From: Trichobilharzia szidati
Lineage: Eukaryota; Platyhelminthes; Trematoda; Strigeidida; Schistosomatidae
Direction of reading: 5' to 3'
DNA length: 64,000 bases
NCBI GenBank assembly: GCA_944472155.2
Contig: OX235272.1
Coordinates: 91,270,020 to 91,334,019, forward strand
Part shown: one piece after another, positions 36,985 to 50,065 of the stretch
Layout: the number at the start of each line of letters is the position of its first letter
How positions within the stretch are numbered: position 1 is the stretch's first letter
Notes under the pieces: generated by a model
Databases searched by the model: none
What the model saw: the letters and a program-made list of their open reading frames with translations, nothing else
What the model was told of the DNA's origin: nothing
Made by a program: the position numbers and the translations under genes

Positions 36985-37090
36985 ACAGATCTGTCTGTCA
37001 CTCACTTTAGGGACTTACCAGGGAACAGTCTCGTCAACTTAGTGTATGCTGATGATATTGTCCACGTAGGCTGTGAGAAGTGATCATTGA
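36985..37090 (+). pseudogene. Small RT fragment (YADD box) of an RTE-like element
   Basis: The + strand reads NSLVNLVYADDIVHVG, the YADD block of RTE-type reverse transcriptases, followed by LEDMEATWL. It is only about 30 codons, sandwiched between two CR1 copies of opposite orientation. Confidence 0.6.
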
Positions 37091-37109
37091 AACTGGAAGA
37101 TATGGAAGC

Positions 37110-39472
37110 TACTTGGCTGGAAACAGACTGTCACAACCCCTACAAGAGGTAATAACGCACTAGACTTAATCTTCTGCCAAAATATAAGTCCCCTTTCTAC
37201 CCTAGTAGGTTCTGAGTTTTCAGGGAGTGACCACAAAACAGTGCTGTGTGCACTGCCACTTCCATCAAGTAGCAATGCAGCCCATACTCCTACTTCACAA
37301 CAAATAACTTACAGGAACTACAGTAAAGCAGACTGGACTCTAGTAAAATCATTGCTAAGATCCTCAGAATGGTGAGAGTACCTCTATACTGATAGTCTCT
37401 CGAAAGCCCTAGACATCTTTTACTATAACTCCAACACATGCTTAGATGCTGTCATCCCATTTCAAACACTAAAGTTTTCCCCACATAGAAAGTCATTCAT
37501 AAAGCCAAAGGATCGTAGGAAACTGAAAAGACTGTCAACAAGTTACTTCAGGCGACACGACTTTAGTACACTAGGATCAATACTTAGTACTCTTAGCTCC
37601 ATCTCGCAAGCTCATAACTTGCGTATGAAAAATGAAGAATGCACCGCACTAGCCAGCACCACCAGAGTAGGTGCTCTCACAGAAATACTAAAGAAACGAA
37701 TGAATCACCAAAGCCATAAAATTTCTCTCCTTATAAACAAGGGTGAACTATACAGCAACCATGCAGACATGTGTGAACTGTTTAACGAGACGTTTGCAGC
37801 TAACTACCTTAGGCCCACAAGTCCACTTCCCGGTTTACAATCTACAATAGAACTCCCTTCATTTTCAACGCTGAAACAAATCACTACAGTTCATTTCACT
37901 TATTCTAATATTAACCAAGCCATTAATACTCCTAAAAGCTCTAGTAGCGCTGGTTTTGACGGTATACCATCGTATCTTTATAAACACGGTGGTTCTGGCA
38001 TTTCCTTTTTATTACTTAAGATTTTTACAATGTCCCTAGAAAGCCAAACCTATCCAGATAAATGGAAAACCACATTTTTAGTACCTAAACATAAATTCGG
38101 ATCAAAAACTGAAGTCAACAACTATAGGCCAATCAATATTACACCCATAGTATCTAGAATCATTGAAAGAATAGTTAAAGATGATATTCTCAAACATATG
38201 CTCAGCTGCAATATTCTAAGTCCCAACCAACATGGATTCCTAAAATCCAGATCATGCATGACCTGTCACCTTGACTTCTTTAACTATATAACCAGTAGCC
38301 GAGACAAACAACAACTAGTACTAGTCATCTACTTCGACATATCCAAAGCCTTTGACCGCGTTGACCATTTGCTTCTAATAAATAAGCTGAACTCCTTAGG
38401 AATACGTAACCCATTATTAGGATGGATTGAATCATTCCTTAACAATAGGTCCCAAGTAGTTAGACTGGGGTCTGTAAACTATAAACCTAGTCCAGTCACT
38501 TCCTGATTAGTTTAAGGTGGCGTCTTAGGCCCCCTTCTATTCACTCTATATGTCAACGACATATGCAGCTGTTTCTCACTTGGTAAACCATTCATCTTTG
38601 CAGATGATCTTAAAGTAGCTTACACATTCCACTGTGATGACTTAGGAGACTTTCAGAAAGCTGTTCAGGAAGAACTAGATCGAGTAACTGCATGGTCCTC
38701 CACATGGAACCTAAAATTCAACCTTAAAAAATGTGGTTGGATCTGTTTCGGTGCACCCTCAATAAATGTCAAACTGGTACTTGAATCTATTAACTCGCCT
38801 AAACTCCAAAGTGTTGTTGACCTAGGACTCAGGTACTCTAGTGACTTGACATTTTCCGAGCAAGTGGCGACACAGACGCGTAAATCAAGGATGCTCTTAG
38901 GATGCATACTCAGGAATTTCCACAGCTACGAAGCTAAACTATTATTATATAAAACTTGTGTCAGACCACTACTTGAATATTGTCCATTTATTCTCAGCAG
39001 CACTCGCGTAAGTGACAAACTTAAAATAGAAAGTGTCCAACGATACTTCGCGTCTAAACTACTAGGATTTGACTGCAAAAAGGACTACACATCAAGGTGT
39101 GTAACTCTAGGTATCGACCCACTCCGGATGAGACGACTCAGCATTAACCTAACATTCTTCTTTAAAGTCTTGCATAAAATATCATTCTCAGACAGCAAAG
39201 AGATACAGTTCTCACCGGAAGGCTCTTACAACCTTCGTAACCAAACGTGCACAGTACCTAGGAAAAACTGCAAGACAACACTCCGTGCAAACTTCTTCAT
39301 AGTCATGTACTGTAAGATCTGGAACAGTTTACCCCTAGAAATAAGGACCTGTGACTCTATTATAACCTTCAAACGCTTGCTATATAAACTGTTTCATCCC
39401 AATGACTATGCAAATCACACCACACCACTTATTTCCAAAACGCATCAGCTACTAGAACAATATAACGCCTAG
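37110..39472 (+). pseudogene. CR1-like non-LTR retrotransposon, EN end and full RT, nearly open
   Basis: One frame runs from about 37145 to TAA at 39470-39472, broken only by TGA 37373-37375, TGA 38504-38506 and TAA 38513-38515. Landmarks: LDLIFCQN and SGSDHKTVLC (SDH motif of the APE endonuclease, 37220), SSSAGFDGIPSYLYK, NNYRPINITPIVSRIIE, NQHGFLKSRSC, FDISKAFDRVDHLL (first catalytic Asp block), GGVLGPLLFTLYVND, FIFADDLKVAY (FADD box, 38596) and the C-terminal NSLPLEIRTC segment. The 5' part of the endonuclease is missing (5' truncation near 37110 is usual for this class). With three nonsense codons and no frameshift this is the best-preserved non-LTR copy in the window. Confidence 0.9.
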
Positions 39473-40065
39473 ACTCATTATTTAATATTATGACACTAAA
39501 TAAACTTTCAGACTTCGCAAAAATACATGAAAAAACAACTAGATTATAGGTAGTGTATACTATGCAATGATATACATTTATAAACATTTATATACATAAA
39601 ATATTAATGTTCTTTCCATGTTTACATACTTCATCTTTCTGCTATTCTGCTGCTGAGCGTAATCTTCTATATACCTCCTGGTCGAGGTCGAACAACCCAA
39701 CATCTAAACTGAAATGACCATTTAAGTAAATTCAAACTCAAATTCCATGAACGATCCGATGCTACCATTTGAAAACGCTGGCCAACATTCTGTACAAGGA
39801 GTATTCTTGATCTGAAATAAAGAAGCAACTGGTTTTCAAACAGTTTTCAATGTATTACTCAACTTACATGTACAGTCTGTCATGCTGACACAAATGGCGC
39901 CAATGGATAGTTCTAGAATCGACCTCGGCCCCATTCCATGCAGTAAAACAATCTAACATGACCTTATATAGTTTTCGTGTCATGGATCAAATTTCTTTTC
40001 TATTATTAAACTACGATTAAACTGCTGAAAAAATGGAATAAATACATCACTGACTCAAAATAATA
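39473..40065. other. CR1 3' end and unassigned sequence
   Basis: The first ~100 bases after the CR1 stop are its probable 3' UTR. The remainder up to the inverted repeat R copy shows no gene. Confidence 0.45.
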
Positions 40066-40069
40066 AATC

Positions 40070-40385
40070 AATAAACTTTATCTCACGGATGCTGTTCACA
40101 ACAAAGTTATCTAGGAGAAATGATTTCAAGCTTTATTTTTCCCAGATATTTGTATTACATTCATCTGATGTCTGGGTTTTTTGTTAATGTGAAAACAATA
40201 TTTCTATATCTCTTTATGTGTTACACAGACAGACTATTTTGCAGACTGTTCGGACTGACTGTAATGTCAGAAAGAACAAACAAACTGTAAATTCAACATA
40301 CATCGAAACATGTGTAATTTATATAATAACTTATCCATGCCTGTACAGTTGGTATGTTCCTGCATAAACAGGAATAAATATATAT
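40070..40385 (-). repeat. Dispersed repeat R, copy 3 (inverted, diverged)
   Basis: The reverse complement contains CAGGCATGGATAAGTTATTA, then ACATTAACAAAAAACCCA and GGGAAAAATAAAGCTTGAAA in the same order as in 24825-25320. Several indels indicate an older copy. Confidence 0.75.
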
Positions 40386-40494
40386 ATAAAAGACTAATGG
40401 TTTTTGATTGTAGTGTCTGTGCTCTTTCTTCTGTGTTAAGTAGTCTAATATGGTGAGTAATATTGGGTTTAAGCTTAGTGTTAAGTAGAAATAT

Positions 40495-40765
40495 GACTTC
40501 AAGCGCTGTTAATGACACAGATGCATTCACTCTGTGTAATCTCACATATCTGAGCAACCCTTATGTTTTTTCCATATCACTGTTCGTTTTCCATCACATT
40601 TATGCTCATTAGAGTTCCATTTAATTTCTTTTTTCTCTACCTTTGTGTGCTACATGGAATGTGATAACCTAAACGGGTGCACTTGTGTGCAAGCTTCTAT
40701 GTTGAAAGTCAGTCTGTCAGAATGATCTATAGTCCAGGTACAATGAAATGCTAAAACATGCATAA
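40495..40765 (+). mobile_element. RTE-like 3' UTR fragment
   Basis: It aligns with the non-coding tail at 61280-61500: GACACAGATGCATTCACTCT, TTTCTTTTTTCTCTACCTTTGTGTGCTACATG and the end GTTGAAAGTCAGTC. Only the untranslated tail is present. Confidence 0.6.
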
Positions 40766-41340
40766 AAATAAGCGAAATGTCAACAAATTGTAATCGTATC
40801 TTTTTCATTTGGTTCTCGTCTAACTGAAAAAAGAGTGATCTTACGATAATTTCTCCTCTTACCCGAGATAACTCTCACACTCTGTCTCATATCTCATAAG
40901 TTAGTTTATTTTATGCCGTAGCCCAAATGCGAAGTCGAAACACATCTGATGAAATATGTTTTGTTTATTACCAACTAAATATAATATTTTTCAAGTGTGG
41001 AATGTAACAAATCGAACTGCTGCACTTCTGTAATGAGTTCTATGTTAAAAATCAGTCAGTCAGCTTTGTCACTGCCGCTGCCTAGTGTCACAACTCACTC
41101 TTGTGTTAATTGGCTTGAATAATTATTAATGCCGTTTCCTAAGTACTCTATGCATTTCCCAATTCCTTAAATTGTCTAGATAAAGTGCAGCACAGAAGAA
41201 AACATAAACCAGAAGTCAGTAACACAGACATAAGAAATAGTGTGAATAGAAGTGAATGAGATGGGTGATTTTTTATGCCTATCGTACGCTTGACGAAAAT
41301 ACTCATGCATATGAATGAAGCAAAAAGTTGTGTGAGTGAC

Positions 41341-41495
41341 CTGATATAATCATGAGTAATAATTTGTGCTCGAAACGTTATCAGATAATATTACTGTACA
41401 ACACTGTGTGATTTTTCGAAATAAAGTCTTATCCGTAATGGAGTTTTAGTCTACCACAGTGCTCAAGTTTTATTATTATATCAAAAATACTTGTC
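41341..41495 (+). mobile_element. Partial LTR related to the Ty3 3' LTR
   Basis: It follows 23995-24150 closely, including TTTGTGCTCGAAACGT, CACTGTGTGATTT, the AATAAAG signal and CAAGTTTTAT. The rest of the LTR to the left is not recognisable, so this is a fragment or a related family's LTR end. Confidence 0.7.
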
Positions 41496-41499
41496 TTAT

Positions 41500-44380
41500 G
41501 CATTATGTGTCTCCTAATTGTTTCACTTTTGTCTTCCTCATTACAAGTTGTCAGTCTTCGTAGACATTTTACCAGATGTCGTCACACATAGCGTCTGCAA
41601 GCAGTCTTTCAATGCATCCACCTCCCACAAAGTTGTTGGTATGAAGCCTTGAGATTTTTCACTTCGGGCCGTAGTACAATTAGTACGCTTGTATTACTGC
41701 TGCAATGACATGCAAGACTTGTACATGACGTTGTGAAGTTTGCCTGTAATAACTTTCTATACATAGTAAATACAATGCTTGTGATAACAATTCGTCATTA
41801 TCTTTTCATTGCGTTGATAGGTGCGTATATATTAGAAAAAAGCTAACCTTGTCGTATTAGTTCGCTAAAATACTTTCACTAAATGCCCAAACCTCTCCTG
41901 AATACCAAGTGCTACTCGTGGTTCATGAAATACTTTTACTGCGTTCGGAAATAACTATCAAAGTATTATTATATGGAGTAGTGAGACAGAAGGCGTAAGA
42001 AATTTAGATGTTAGTGCGTTGCAGTGTTTTGCAGTTACTGACACAATATATATGTACATGTTTAATTTTCAGACGAGAACATTTTAAAGGGTAAAATAGG
42101 GCTCAGCGCAGTGAGTCATTAGTGCATTCATCATTGTATACATCTTGTATAAGTGAAATGCTTCTATTCGATTGTCGGCGAAGATGCAATATCTCCCTGC
42201 AGTGTTTCTTCAGTCCACTCTCATAGTGAACAATACTAGGTAACGGGGAATCCAGCCAAAAGCATCTATGACACAGTCGAATTACTTTTTCAACTAAAAG
42301 CAGTAACACTGATATTAAGTGTGATTTACCTGTAAACTGGCAGACTCTAGTGTAACACAGCACGATATCCCAGCAGGGTATTCTTTGTGCTGTAAAATCC
42401 CTACAGGCACAAGTAGAGTTCATGGACTGAGCATTTGTTAAATAAGGAAGCGTCCCATTGAGTCATTTAGACGAAAAACTGACAAAACGCGATACCTTAC
42501 ACATGTACCTACAGAAGTAAGCATGTGTTACTTCACGTGAACTCAGGGCCACATCGAGGAGGCATCCCTCTAAATCGCCTCTTCGTTGTACGCTCAATTA
42601 ATGTTCGTATATATTTAATGACTTGGTGCATTTCCTAGTTTGCCTATAATTACAGAATGTAAATAATATTGAGGAACACAAATGGATTTTCTTAAAACCA
42701 GTGGTGTTCTTTCTCTAATCTTAACTGATGTCACGTTGATTGACAGGATTTAAGGAGTAGATTGTAACGTGGTGTGTTCTGTGGCTGCAAATCCTTGTTA
42801 CCTAGTTTTGAATTAATATTATGCATCTAATCCTATTAACCCATGGATATAGTTTTTCCTTCACGATATCTAGAAGTCAGGGGCACACTGTCTTTGGCAG
42901 ATCTGTTTTTACCTTGTGACTAATTGGTGAGTCACCTGGTGTTGTGGTAGTACAAAAAACAACTCTAAACCTAGATATGAACATATCTACTTTGGCGACA
43001 ATTTAATCTTTTTATCAAGATACCCCTACGGATATCAACCTTCACTTAGTAATTCAAAACTAGAAGTAGACGCAAATGCCGTCAAGGCAAAGGTAGAGGC
43101 ACCACTTTAAATAGGGGATATACCGCATTATCGCCCAAGTTCATCTATACGAAACAGGTTTGAATTGTCCGCCTAGTATTCTTAGTTGGATGGTAACATT
43201 ATAATATGCAAGCTTGTTTTATTTCCCAACTGTCCTACTGAATTTCATACAGCATAATGTCATCACTTGGTACACATTAAGTGTTTTCTGCGCCATAAAA
43301 CAGTTTATGGCTGTAGACTGATTTTGCTGTCAAGCGTATATCTTCTGAAGCTGAAATTGTGGCTTTCTTGATGATGTTCCCGAAGATTACGCAGTACCTT
43401 ACGGCTTTCTTTTTGAATTAGAATTTGATCAAACACTGATTTAGTATGTCGAAACTGACGCCATGATGGAAGAATTCGTGCGCATGTGCTTCCAAATATC
43501 AGACATTTATGAAATGAAGTTTGCGATGTTAGGGAGTAACTGTTCTTTAGAACTCTTGTTCCCAGTTCTGGTGCAATGGTCACGTTTCTTACTAAACGAT
43601 GTTCATCCGACGTTTTTGGTCCAGAGATCCTTGACTTCTACACCGGATGGTGACCAGTGAACTGGTGCCAGGCCTCGAAGTTTAATTTACAAACGGGTAC
43701 AGGCACCTTATTCTGAACTAGCGAGTAAAACCTGGATAAGCTGAGACAAAAATAGCTTGAGGAAATACCGCGATCAGACAACTAACACAGAGCCAGTAAG
43801 GAAGGACTTTTCGTGCACTGGGCAGTAGAAAATGTATTTGATTATCCACGTTAAGGGAGTCCTTAACGTATTAAGGAACAGGGGGTCTGTTTAAGAAGAC
43901 AATAATTTCATCACAGCCTCAGTAGTGCCCCACTGTCCCCCAAAACTATCAAACAAATTGTACTACCAAATATAAAAGTCTCAAGGCATATTCGCAATTG
44001 GTGTTTTAATGACTATGGATTTGCAGTGATTTTTTTAGTCTGGGACAAACTGACTGCGAGTGTTGGAGTTTTGTTTTCCAGTCAAAAGTGAGAAAAGGAA
44101 ATACAGTTATTTCTAGTCTCTCAGTTTAGTATGTAATGGGGCATGCATATCGAATTCCAGGCGTATGGATATCTAAGAATTAACTCTACAGTGTTAACCA
44201 ATCTTTATTATCTTGGTGGAGAGGAGAAGGCCATCGACGAAATGATAACTAGAAAAATATCGAATACATTTTGGTGGAGTTAATCCGCTTCAACATTGAA
44301 GAGTGTTGATTTGTTTGAACAATAGAATCATTAATTTATACTGATTTTAATGGAAATTAATGCAAATATATTGATTATTA
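41500..44380. other. Long stretch without supported gene
   Basis: Short frames only. The minus-strand frames at 42103-42423 and 43305-43583 have no recognisable domain, no splice context and no repeat partners. I see no exon here with confidence. Confidence 0.45.
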
Positions 44381-44384
44381 AAGT

Positions 44385-44525
44385 TCAGTAGGGTCCCAAG
44401 ATGACACATGTTATTATAGTTTACAGGCTGACGGTATTGACGTTCGCGAATTGTACGGAGTATAATAACGCAAGATCTTATACCAACAACTTCTATAGTC
44501 TTCGTTCCTCGTGTACCAAAGACAA
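44385..44525 (+). repeat. Dispersed repeat shared with 1145-1278
   Basis: Diverged copy of the repeat next to the SINE at 1279: the same order of CAGGCTGACGGTATTGACG, a TATA-rich middle, CAACTTCTATAGT and ACCAAAGAC. No SINE follows, showing the repeat is independent. Confidence 0.6.
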
Positions 44526-44779
44526 AGCAAAACGCCACAAATGATCGTCCAAAGTACGAGATATATTTCGGGACCAAATAGTAAACCGTTATGAATGCTT
44601 AACTAGCTAGTGATTTTGCACGAACGTGACACGACGGAGTACCAAATGGCATGGATGCCTGACCGGAAGCCTTCAGCTAAACAAGTCGACTTAAACAGTG
44701 AGGGTCAGCATCCGATGTTCAGTGGTGATTGCTGTGGTCAATAATTTTGGGGAATTATTTACCGCTACAATAGGCTTGT

Positions 44780-45245
44780 CAAAAAGACATAGGTGTGGGG
44801 ACTCATAAATTCTAGAAAGGGTTCAGAGGAAGGCAACACGTATGGTTCACGGCATGACTAACTTATCATACGAGGAAAGACTAGACAGTTTAAATCTCTT
44901 CTCCCTGTCATACTGTAGGCAGAGAGGAGATTTAATCACAATGTTTAAAATTTTAAATAATGACTACGGACCTGACCTGTTCTCTCTTTTCCTTCCCACC
45001 AAGTTGGAACACCTTAGAGGACATAGCAGAAGAGTTCAAAAGCCAAGAAGAAATCATTTTGCTGTTGAGTACTGTTTCTCACACCGAGTCATAAACTCTT
45101 GGAACCGACTCCCAGAAGAAGTGGTGTCTGCAGCCTCAACTGATTCGTTCAAGAAGGGTTTGGAAAACTACAGAAATTTACTAGAAAAGGATTAACATAG
45201 GCTCCAAGCCTTCTATCCTCAACCAATAAATCTGAATCTGAATGT
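44780..45245 (+). pseudogene. 5'-truncated non-LTR RT C-terminus with repeat tail
   Basis: The frame from about 44815 to TAA at 45193-45195 reads RVQRKATRMVHG, LSYEERLDSLNLFSLSYCRQRGDL, MFKILNN and FSHRVINSWNRLPEEVV, the usual C-terminal domain that follows the polymerase in jockey/CR1-type elements. The 3' tail ends in a short repeat (AATCTGAATCTGAATG), typical of CR1-group ends. The frame is intact over about 125 codons. It is a different family from the CR1 copies at 36-39 kb. Confidence 0.85.
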
Positions 45246-45325
45246 CCCTTCAAGGTCATTGGCGCGCTCTGTTGATTTGACCTTGTCCTACCATGAGGTG
45301 AGCCGATTATTATTTTTAAATTATA

Positions 45326-45512
45326 TTATGGCTTGACTCCACACAGTATTTTCGATACAAATATGGAATTTTCAGCATGTGATATCGGTAGGCCAAATTT
45401 TGCAGGCTGACTATTGATCTCGGGTGTGCGTCGGCCAGGGATCGATCCCGGGCCATGCGCATGGTCTGCGAGCGTCCTAATCGCTGTGCGATCGACGTAC
45501 CAGGGATCATCT
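45326..45512 (-). mobile_element. tRNA-derived SINE (family A), copy 3
   Basis: Reverse complement of the family seen at 1279. The B-box region is at about 45438-45452 (GGATCGATCCC on this strand) and the A-box region near 45475-45500; the body with CAGCATGTGATATCGGTAGG is well conserved. Confidence 0.8.
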
Positions 45513-45809
45513 CCAGCTGGAAGTAGTACACTCAGTCACAGTTAATTGCTGAATATGTGAAAGAGAACTTTAGATTGACTTTCCTAATAGAGCGTTTTGT
45601 TAAACCTAACGAAACTAAAAAGGGTTTACTTTGTTTCTGGGGATTAGTAGAAAAGTTGCATTTCTTCCAAATATTTACATTGGTTCGCCTCTATCTCCTA
45701 AAATGTTTTATTTGGGTGAATTCCTTTTTTAGACCCAATAACTCCTTTTTTGTTAAGTTATCAGTTCTAGACTGGCGTATGTTGCAGATAATTTTGTATT
45801 CATAGTGAA

Positions 45810-46725
45810 GTTTAGTTTTAGCAGCCACAACAAACGACCTTAACAGTGACCTCCTTGACATGCTTTTAATTTACTGGTTTAAAATAAAATAATATGGTAA
45901 TAATGCCTTTTTGTATGGTGGCTTTTTCAGCAATAAATTCTTGAATGTTGTGCAGACTAAGTTACATAAGTATACAAGGCATTATCACTGTATTGCACTT
46001 CATTATCAGAGTTTTTTACGCTTTATTGTGAGTTTATTTTAGGGAAGTTTGTCTTCTAGTCTTTCTAATGACGTACATATTGTAACTCACATACTGAGTG
46101 GAATCTCTAATATACTATTTTCTCACTTGATTTTAGCCACCCTTCACAGTCTTCAAAAGTCATCCTTTGTGCTTATACCATGTAAATCTGTAATCTTTCG
46201 ATAAAATACAACAATTCAATCAAATGTTTGGACGCATAGGACGTCTGTATCTAAACTTTGTGCATAAAAGATGTAAGCATGGTGTTCATAACGGGTTTCA
46301 CTTTTTTAACTTTTAACATGATATAAGAATTGACAGTAATTTGGTTATCTTGTTAAGCTAATGCTACATAATTGATCTGCATTGACTAAAGATAAAATGC
46401 TAATTGATGGAATCCGTTGACCATTCAATTTATTTGTGAATTTGAGTAAAACATGCTGGACTGGCTATGAACTGAATATGAACACTAACAAAAGGTTCGT
46501 TTAGTTCTTGACTACTTGCATCACATCTAGCGTGTCTGTGACATCAAGCTAATCATCTGAGTGCGTCTGTACTATACTGCTTCCTCAGTGTGAGGAATTA
46601 TTTTCTAACAGAAGCATTGAAAACCAATCTTCTTGTCAATTCCATTCTATCACATACTTTCATATTTCTTGACTGTCTCACGAAACAAGGCACAACTTAA
46701 CATAGAAATGCATTGATTCAGGTTT
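45810..46725. other. Upstream stretch without supported gene
   Basis: Between SINE copies 3 and 4 there is AT-rich sequence with no exon or element I can support. The first exon(s) and promoter of the GTPase gene could lie here or between 46925 and 47739, but I could not identify them. Confidence 0.4.
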
Positions 46726-46728
46726 GTT

Positions 46729-46922
46729 TTTGATTTTTTTTTTTGATTACAGCTTGATTGCACACCGTATTTTTGGTAAAGATATGGAATTTTCAGCATG
46801 TGATATCGGTAGTCCAAATTTAGCAGGCCGACCATAGATATCAGGTGTGCGTCGGCAGAGGATCGAACTCCGGACCATGTGCATGATCGGCGAGAGTCCT
46901 AACCGCTATGCCACCGACGCAC
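46729..46922 (-). mobile_element. tRNA-derived SINE (family A), copy 4
   Basis: Same orientation and layout as copy 3, with an A-rich 3' tail visible as a T run at 46733-46744. B-box near 46860-46875, A-box near 46900-46915. Confidence 0.82.
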
Positions 46923-47739
46923 ACTCTTTGAAGATCACACCAAAACAGAAGCACAACAAACATATACATGCAATGGAGAGAATAAGTAAACAAGGATTAG
47001 TAATGATTATCAAAATGTAGATGTCAAGGAGTGGTTGCTTCTGCACTGCTGTTGAAAATTTTATACCATCTTACTAAGAGTCTTCAACTCTTGATTGTTG
47101 ATAGAGTCTCGATTACCTGGTCCATGCAGTTTACACATTGAAATCAGTAACTAATGAACATTATGTGGAGTATTCTTACAATTATTCAAGGTTTTTTCTC
47201 ATAATATCAGTTATCACGATGTATAAGTATTGCTTTTAGTATTGTTAGTACAAAGATCCTGGTTATTTTTATGGGTTAGTGGAATGATTTGCGATTATCA
47301 AATTAAGCGTATTCATTTTTCTGCTTTTGATAAATCTGATACCAGTAAAAATGTCAGCCAGTGACAACAGTCGCTATCACTTTAGGTAGTTTTTGATCCA
47401 TATAATTTATGCAATATGAAAACATCTGCAAGTAGAACTGAAAACATTGAAACTGATGCATCTTGTCGGTTACGGATTTCTCTACCGTCATGTATTTTAT
47501 AGTCTGCAGAAGTTGATCTTAATAAAAATTAGTTTTCTTCTACTTAGCCCTTGTGCAACATACGTTAATGCTTTTTAATTTTGATAAAGTTGAGTCTTTC
47601 TAAGGTAAAATGCTTTATAAATGCCGTTATCAGGCTTTAACCTTATTTCTAAGATAAAATCAGTTAATTAAGTTTCGTTATATAACCATGGTCGTTTGAT
47701 GATAATAAATTCTTGTCTTTTTTAATGCTAATTATTCAG

Positions 47740-47844
47740 GTATGAGCTTGATGGACTCAAGTTCTAATAAACTATATGAGATGCTTCTCAAAAAGTCTTA
47801 TTTGCTCCCTGAAAGTGGCCATGATGTTCTTATTATTCAACCGT
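47740..47844 (+). CDS. GTPBP6: GTPBP6 exon 1 of those visible
   Basis: Acceptor AATTATTCAG, donor CCGT|GTAAGT. It reads MSLMDSSSNKLYEMLLKKSY, then LLPESGHDVLIIQP. The LLP-G-..V.I..P pattern matches the segment of GTPBP6 that precedes the HflX N-terminal domain. Two bases at the start complete an upstream codon if the acceptor is used. The ATG at 47742 could be internal or, less likely, the start of translation. The exon ends with one base of the next codon (phase 1). Confidence 0.78.
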
Positions 47845-48489
47845 GTAAGTGTAATTTAATTTTTTTTCACTTTCCTGTGGTTTACGCCTTGAGTATTCAT
47901 ATAAACAAGTTTTTCAGCTTAAGTTTCAAATTTTCTAATTATCATTGGACTAATAGGGTTACGTAAAATAATAGTCATTTCGTCAGGTTCAGCCTCATTC
48001 TGTGACATAAAAAGATCAAGTCCGTGTTTAAAAATCTTATAGTTACCTGGTAATTATTGCCTGGGGTGTCGTATTAAGGTAATACCAGTTAGTTATAAAG
48101 TTCATGTTTCGTTAATCATAAATTCCATTTTTATGGGTGAATCTGTGACTTGGTTTCACCATCTAACTGATGAATGCACGACCCTGAGTTGGCTTGTATG
48201 CAATTCATGAATGATTTCCTCATCTGGATTATAAACACAAACGGCTGATGGTCTAAACTACACTTTTTGTATTTCTACAATGAGACTGCCATCTATGTGC
48301 ATTGAAATGATCAAATGATATTGTGACGGAGAAAGAAATTCGTACACAATGGACGACAAAAATGCACCGTACACAATGATTTAGAGACAGTATAGAAACA
48401 AAGTAACTGAATGATTAGATTAGGTTTCCTATGTATCTAGAAGGGCGTTTATTACTTTTATGTTACTTAATATTGAGACATTTCGGTTG

Positions 48490-49340
48490 ACCTCTGAAGC
48501 CAGGGTCACGTGATTTTCTGAACCATATCCAGGAGCACACTACCCCGTGGTGCGATCCTATGTATGCACCTCACCTCCATTCCATGGTAACAGGTCATGG
48601 ACTGGCCATTTCTCCTCTTTTTCCATTTAGCCTTGTGGCTGTCAAATAGTGAACGTTATGGAAGCCTCTAGGATGACATCCCTAACACGTCTAAGCCATC
48701 AAAATTGATGTCCCATTATGAAACCATCAGTTGGAAGACGATTTTCATCTTGTCCAAATACGCGGTTTTGGGTCTCAGAGTTACATACATGCAGGTGCTA
48801 TCTGATGGAGTTCTGTGGAGACAGTGATGGTCGAACATTTGGGGCTTCCGTCCAACTAGGAGAGGCTGGCTTCCAAAGGCATAGAGCTAAACGGCGCGTA
48901 CCGAGGCGTTGTAAACCCGACTTTTGCTGGTCTCAGAGGTGATTGAGGTTGTTGCATGCAACTCCGGCTTTCACCATATGATTTGAAATTTTATCTGTTA
49001 CAAATCCACCAGAATTCACACAACTCCTCAGATACATGATCTTTTCAATTACTTCTAACGATTTACCTGCGAGCGTGAGTCAGGGTGCAGGTTCCTGCTA
49101 ATCTTGTAGTCGTACTTCAGACGTAAGCCAACCAAGTACGAAGCACATTCCATACTTACAGACATTGGCCATCAATTAAAAAGCGACATTTGGGTAGCCT
49201 GTATATTATCACAGGTCATGTTGCGTGTATACTTGAGATCAGATGTACACCACTATGTTTATCCTTCAAAGGTGTCTGCAGAATGTCATTGATGGCAAAG
49301 TTAAAAGAAGTAGTGGGAGGTGCTTGTTGAGAATAGTGGT
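48490..49340 (-). pseudogene. Decayed RTE-like RT fragment in GTPBP6 intron
   Basis: On the minus strand, LFNFAINDIL-type wording appears as FFNFAINDILQTPLKDKHSG near 49310-49250, the block just before the polymerase YADD box. Near 48650-48570 a HKAKWKKRRNGQSMTC segment corresponds to the GWKKxRGGQxxTW block at the C-terminus of these elements. Many stops and frame changes lie between. It is a dead, internally eroded copy. Confidence 0.65.
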
Positions 49341-49934
49341 GTCAAGTGTTTTTATTTACTCACTCTATGCATGGTGTTTTTGTGAAATAGCTTTTGAATC
49401 CCCCAGCTTTGACTGCAAATAATAAGCCGTTAAGGCTTTCTCAATATGTTCTAAATAGAGACTGGAAACTTTGAAAAAGATTTGGTTGCATTCTTGTGAA
49501 TAATATCGTGCCTGGTATTTGAAGCTTAGCAGCGCATATCGATTGCATGTTGCAAAATAGATGAATTGATCAATTTTCAAGATAAAAAGTGAATACATTT
49601 CGCCTCTGAGCCACACTGCTTACAGAGTGTCTAACTACAAGTTTCTGTGGTTACCTTGACTTCAACCAGGTGACGTATGGTTCTCTGTACTGATGACACC
49701 AACAAGTAGTGATTCCGTGAATTGCTCATATGTTTTGGTTTGGCCGATTTCCACTTTCACTTCGGAATAACAAGCATTGTAAATATTCAATTTATGGCTT
49801 GTTTATCACCATCGTTACGAATCGCACTTTTTGTTGCGTAAATGCACATTATTCTGTCGGTTTATGTTTATTTTTCAGTTGAGTAGTGAACTCAGTTTCT
49901 GGAACAAGTCTTTCATATCCCCGGCTATAATGCA

Positions 49935-50065
49935 CACTTATTTGTGCAGGGGTTACTGTTACTACCCAGCTGCCCAGGCTGAAGTAGTAGGTAGGGTAGC
50001 GGGATTCGAACCCAGGGCCTGTTAGATAAAAGTCGAATACGTAAGCCAGTGGGCCATGTTTCCAC
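49935..50065 (-). mobile_element. tRNA-derived SINE (family C)
   Basis: The reverse complement has an A-box-like TGGCCCACTGGCTTACG, then B-box GGTTCGAATCCCGC (about 50003-50016), then a short body with TACTTCAGCCTGGGCAG. A relative without a clear body is at 63655-63745. It lies about 130 bases upstream of GTPBP6 exon 2. Confidence 0.72.
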
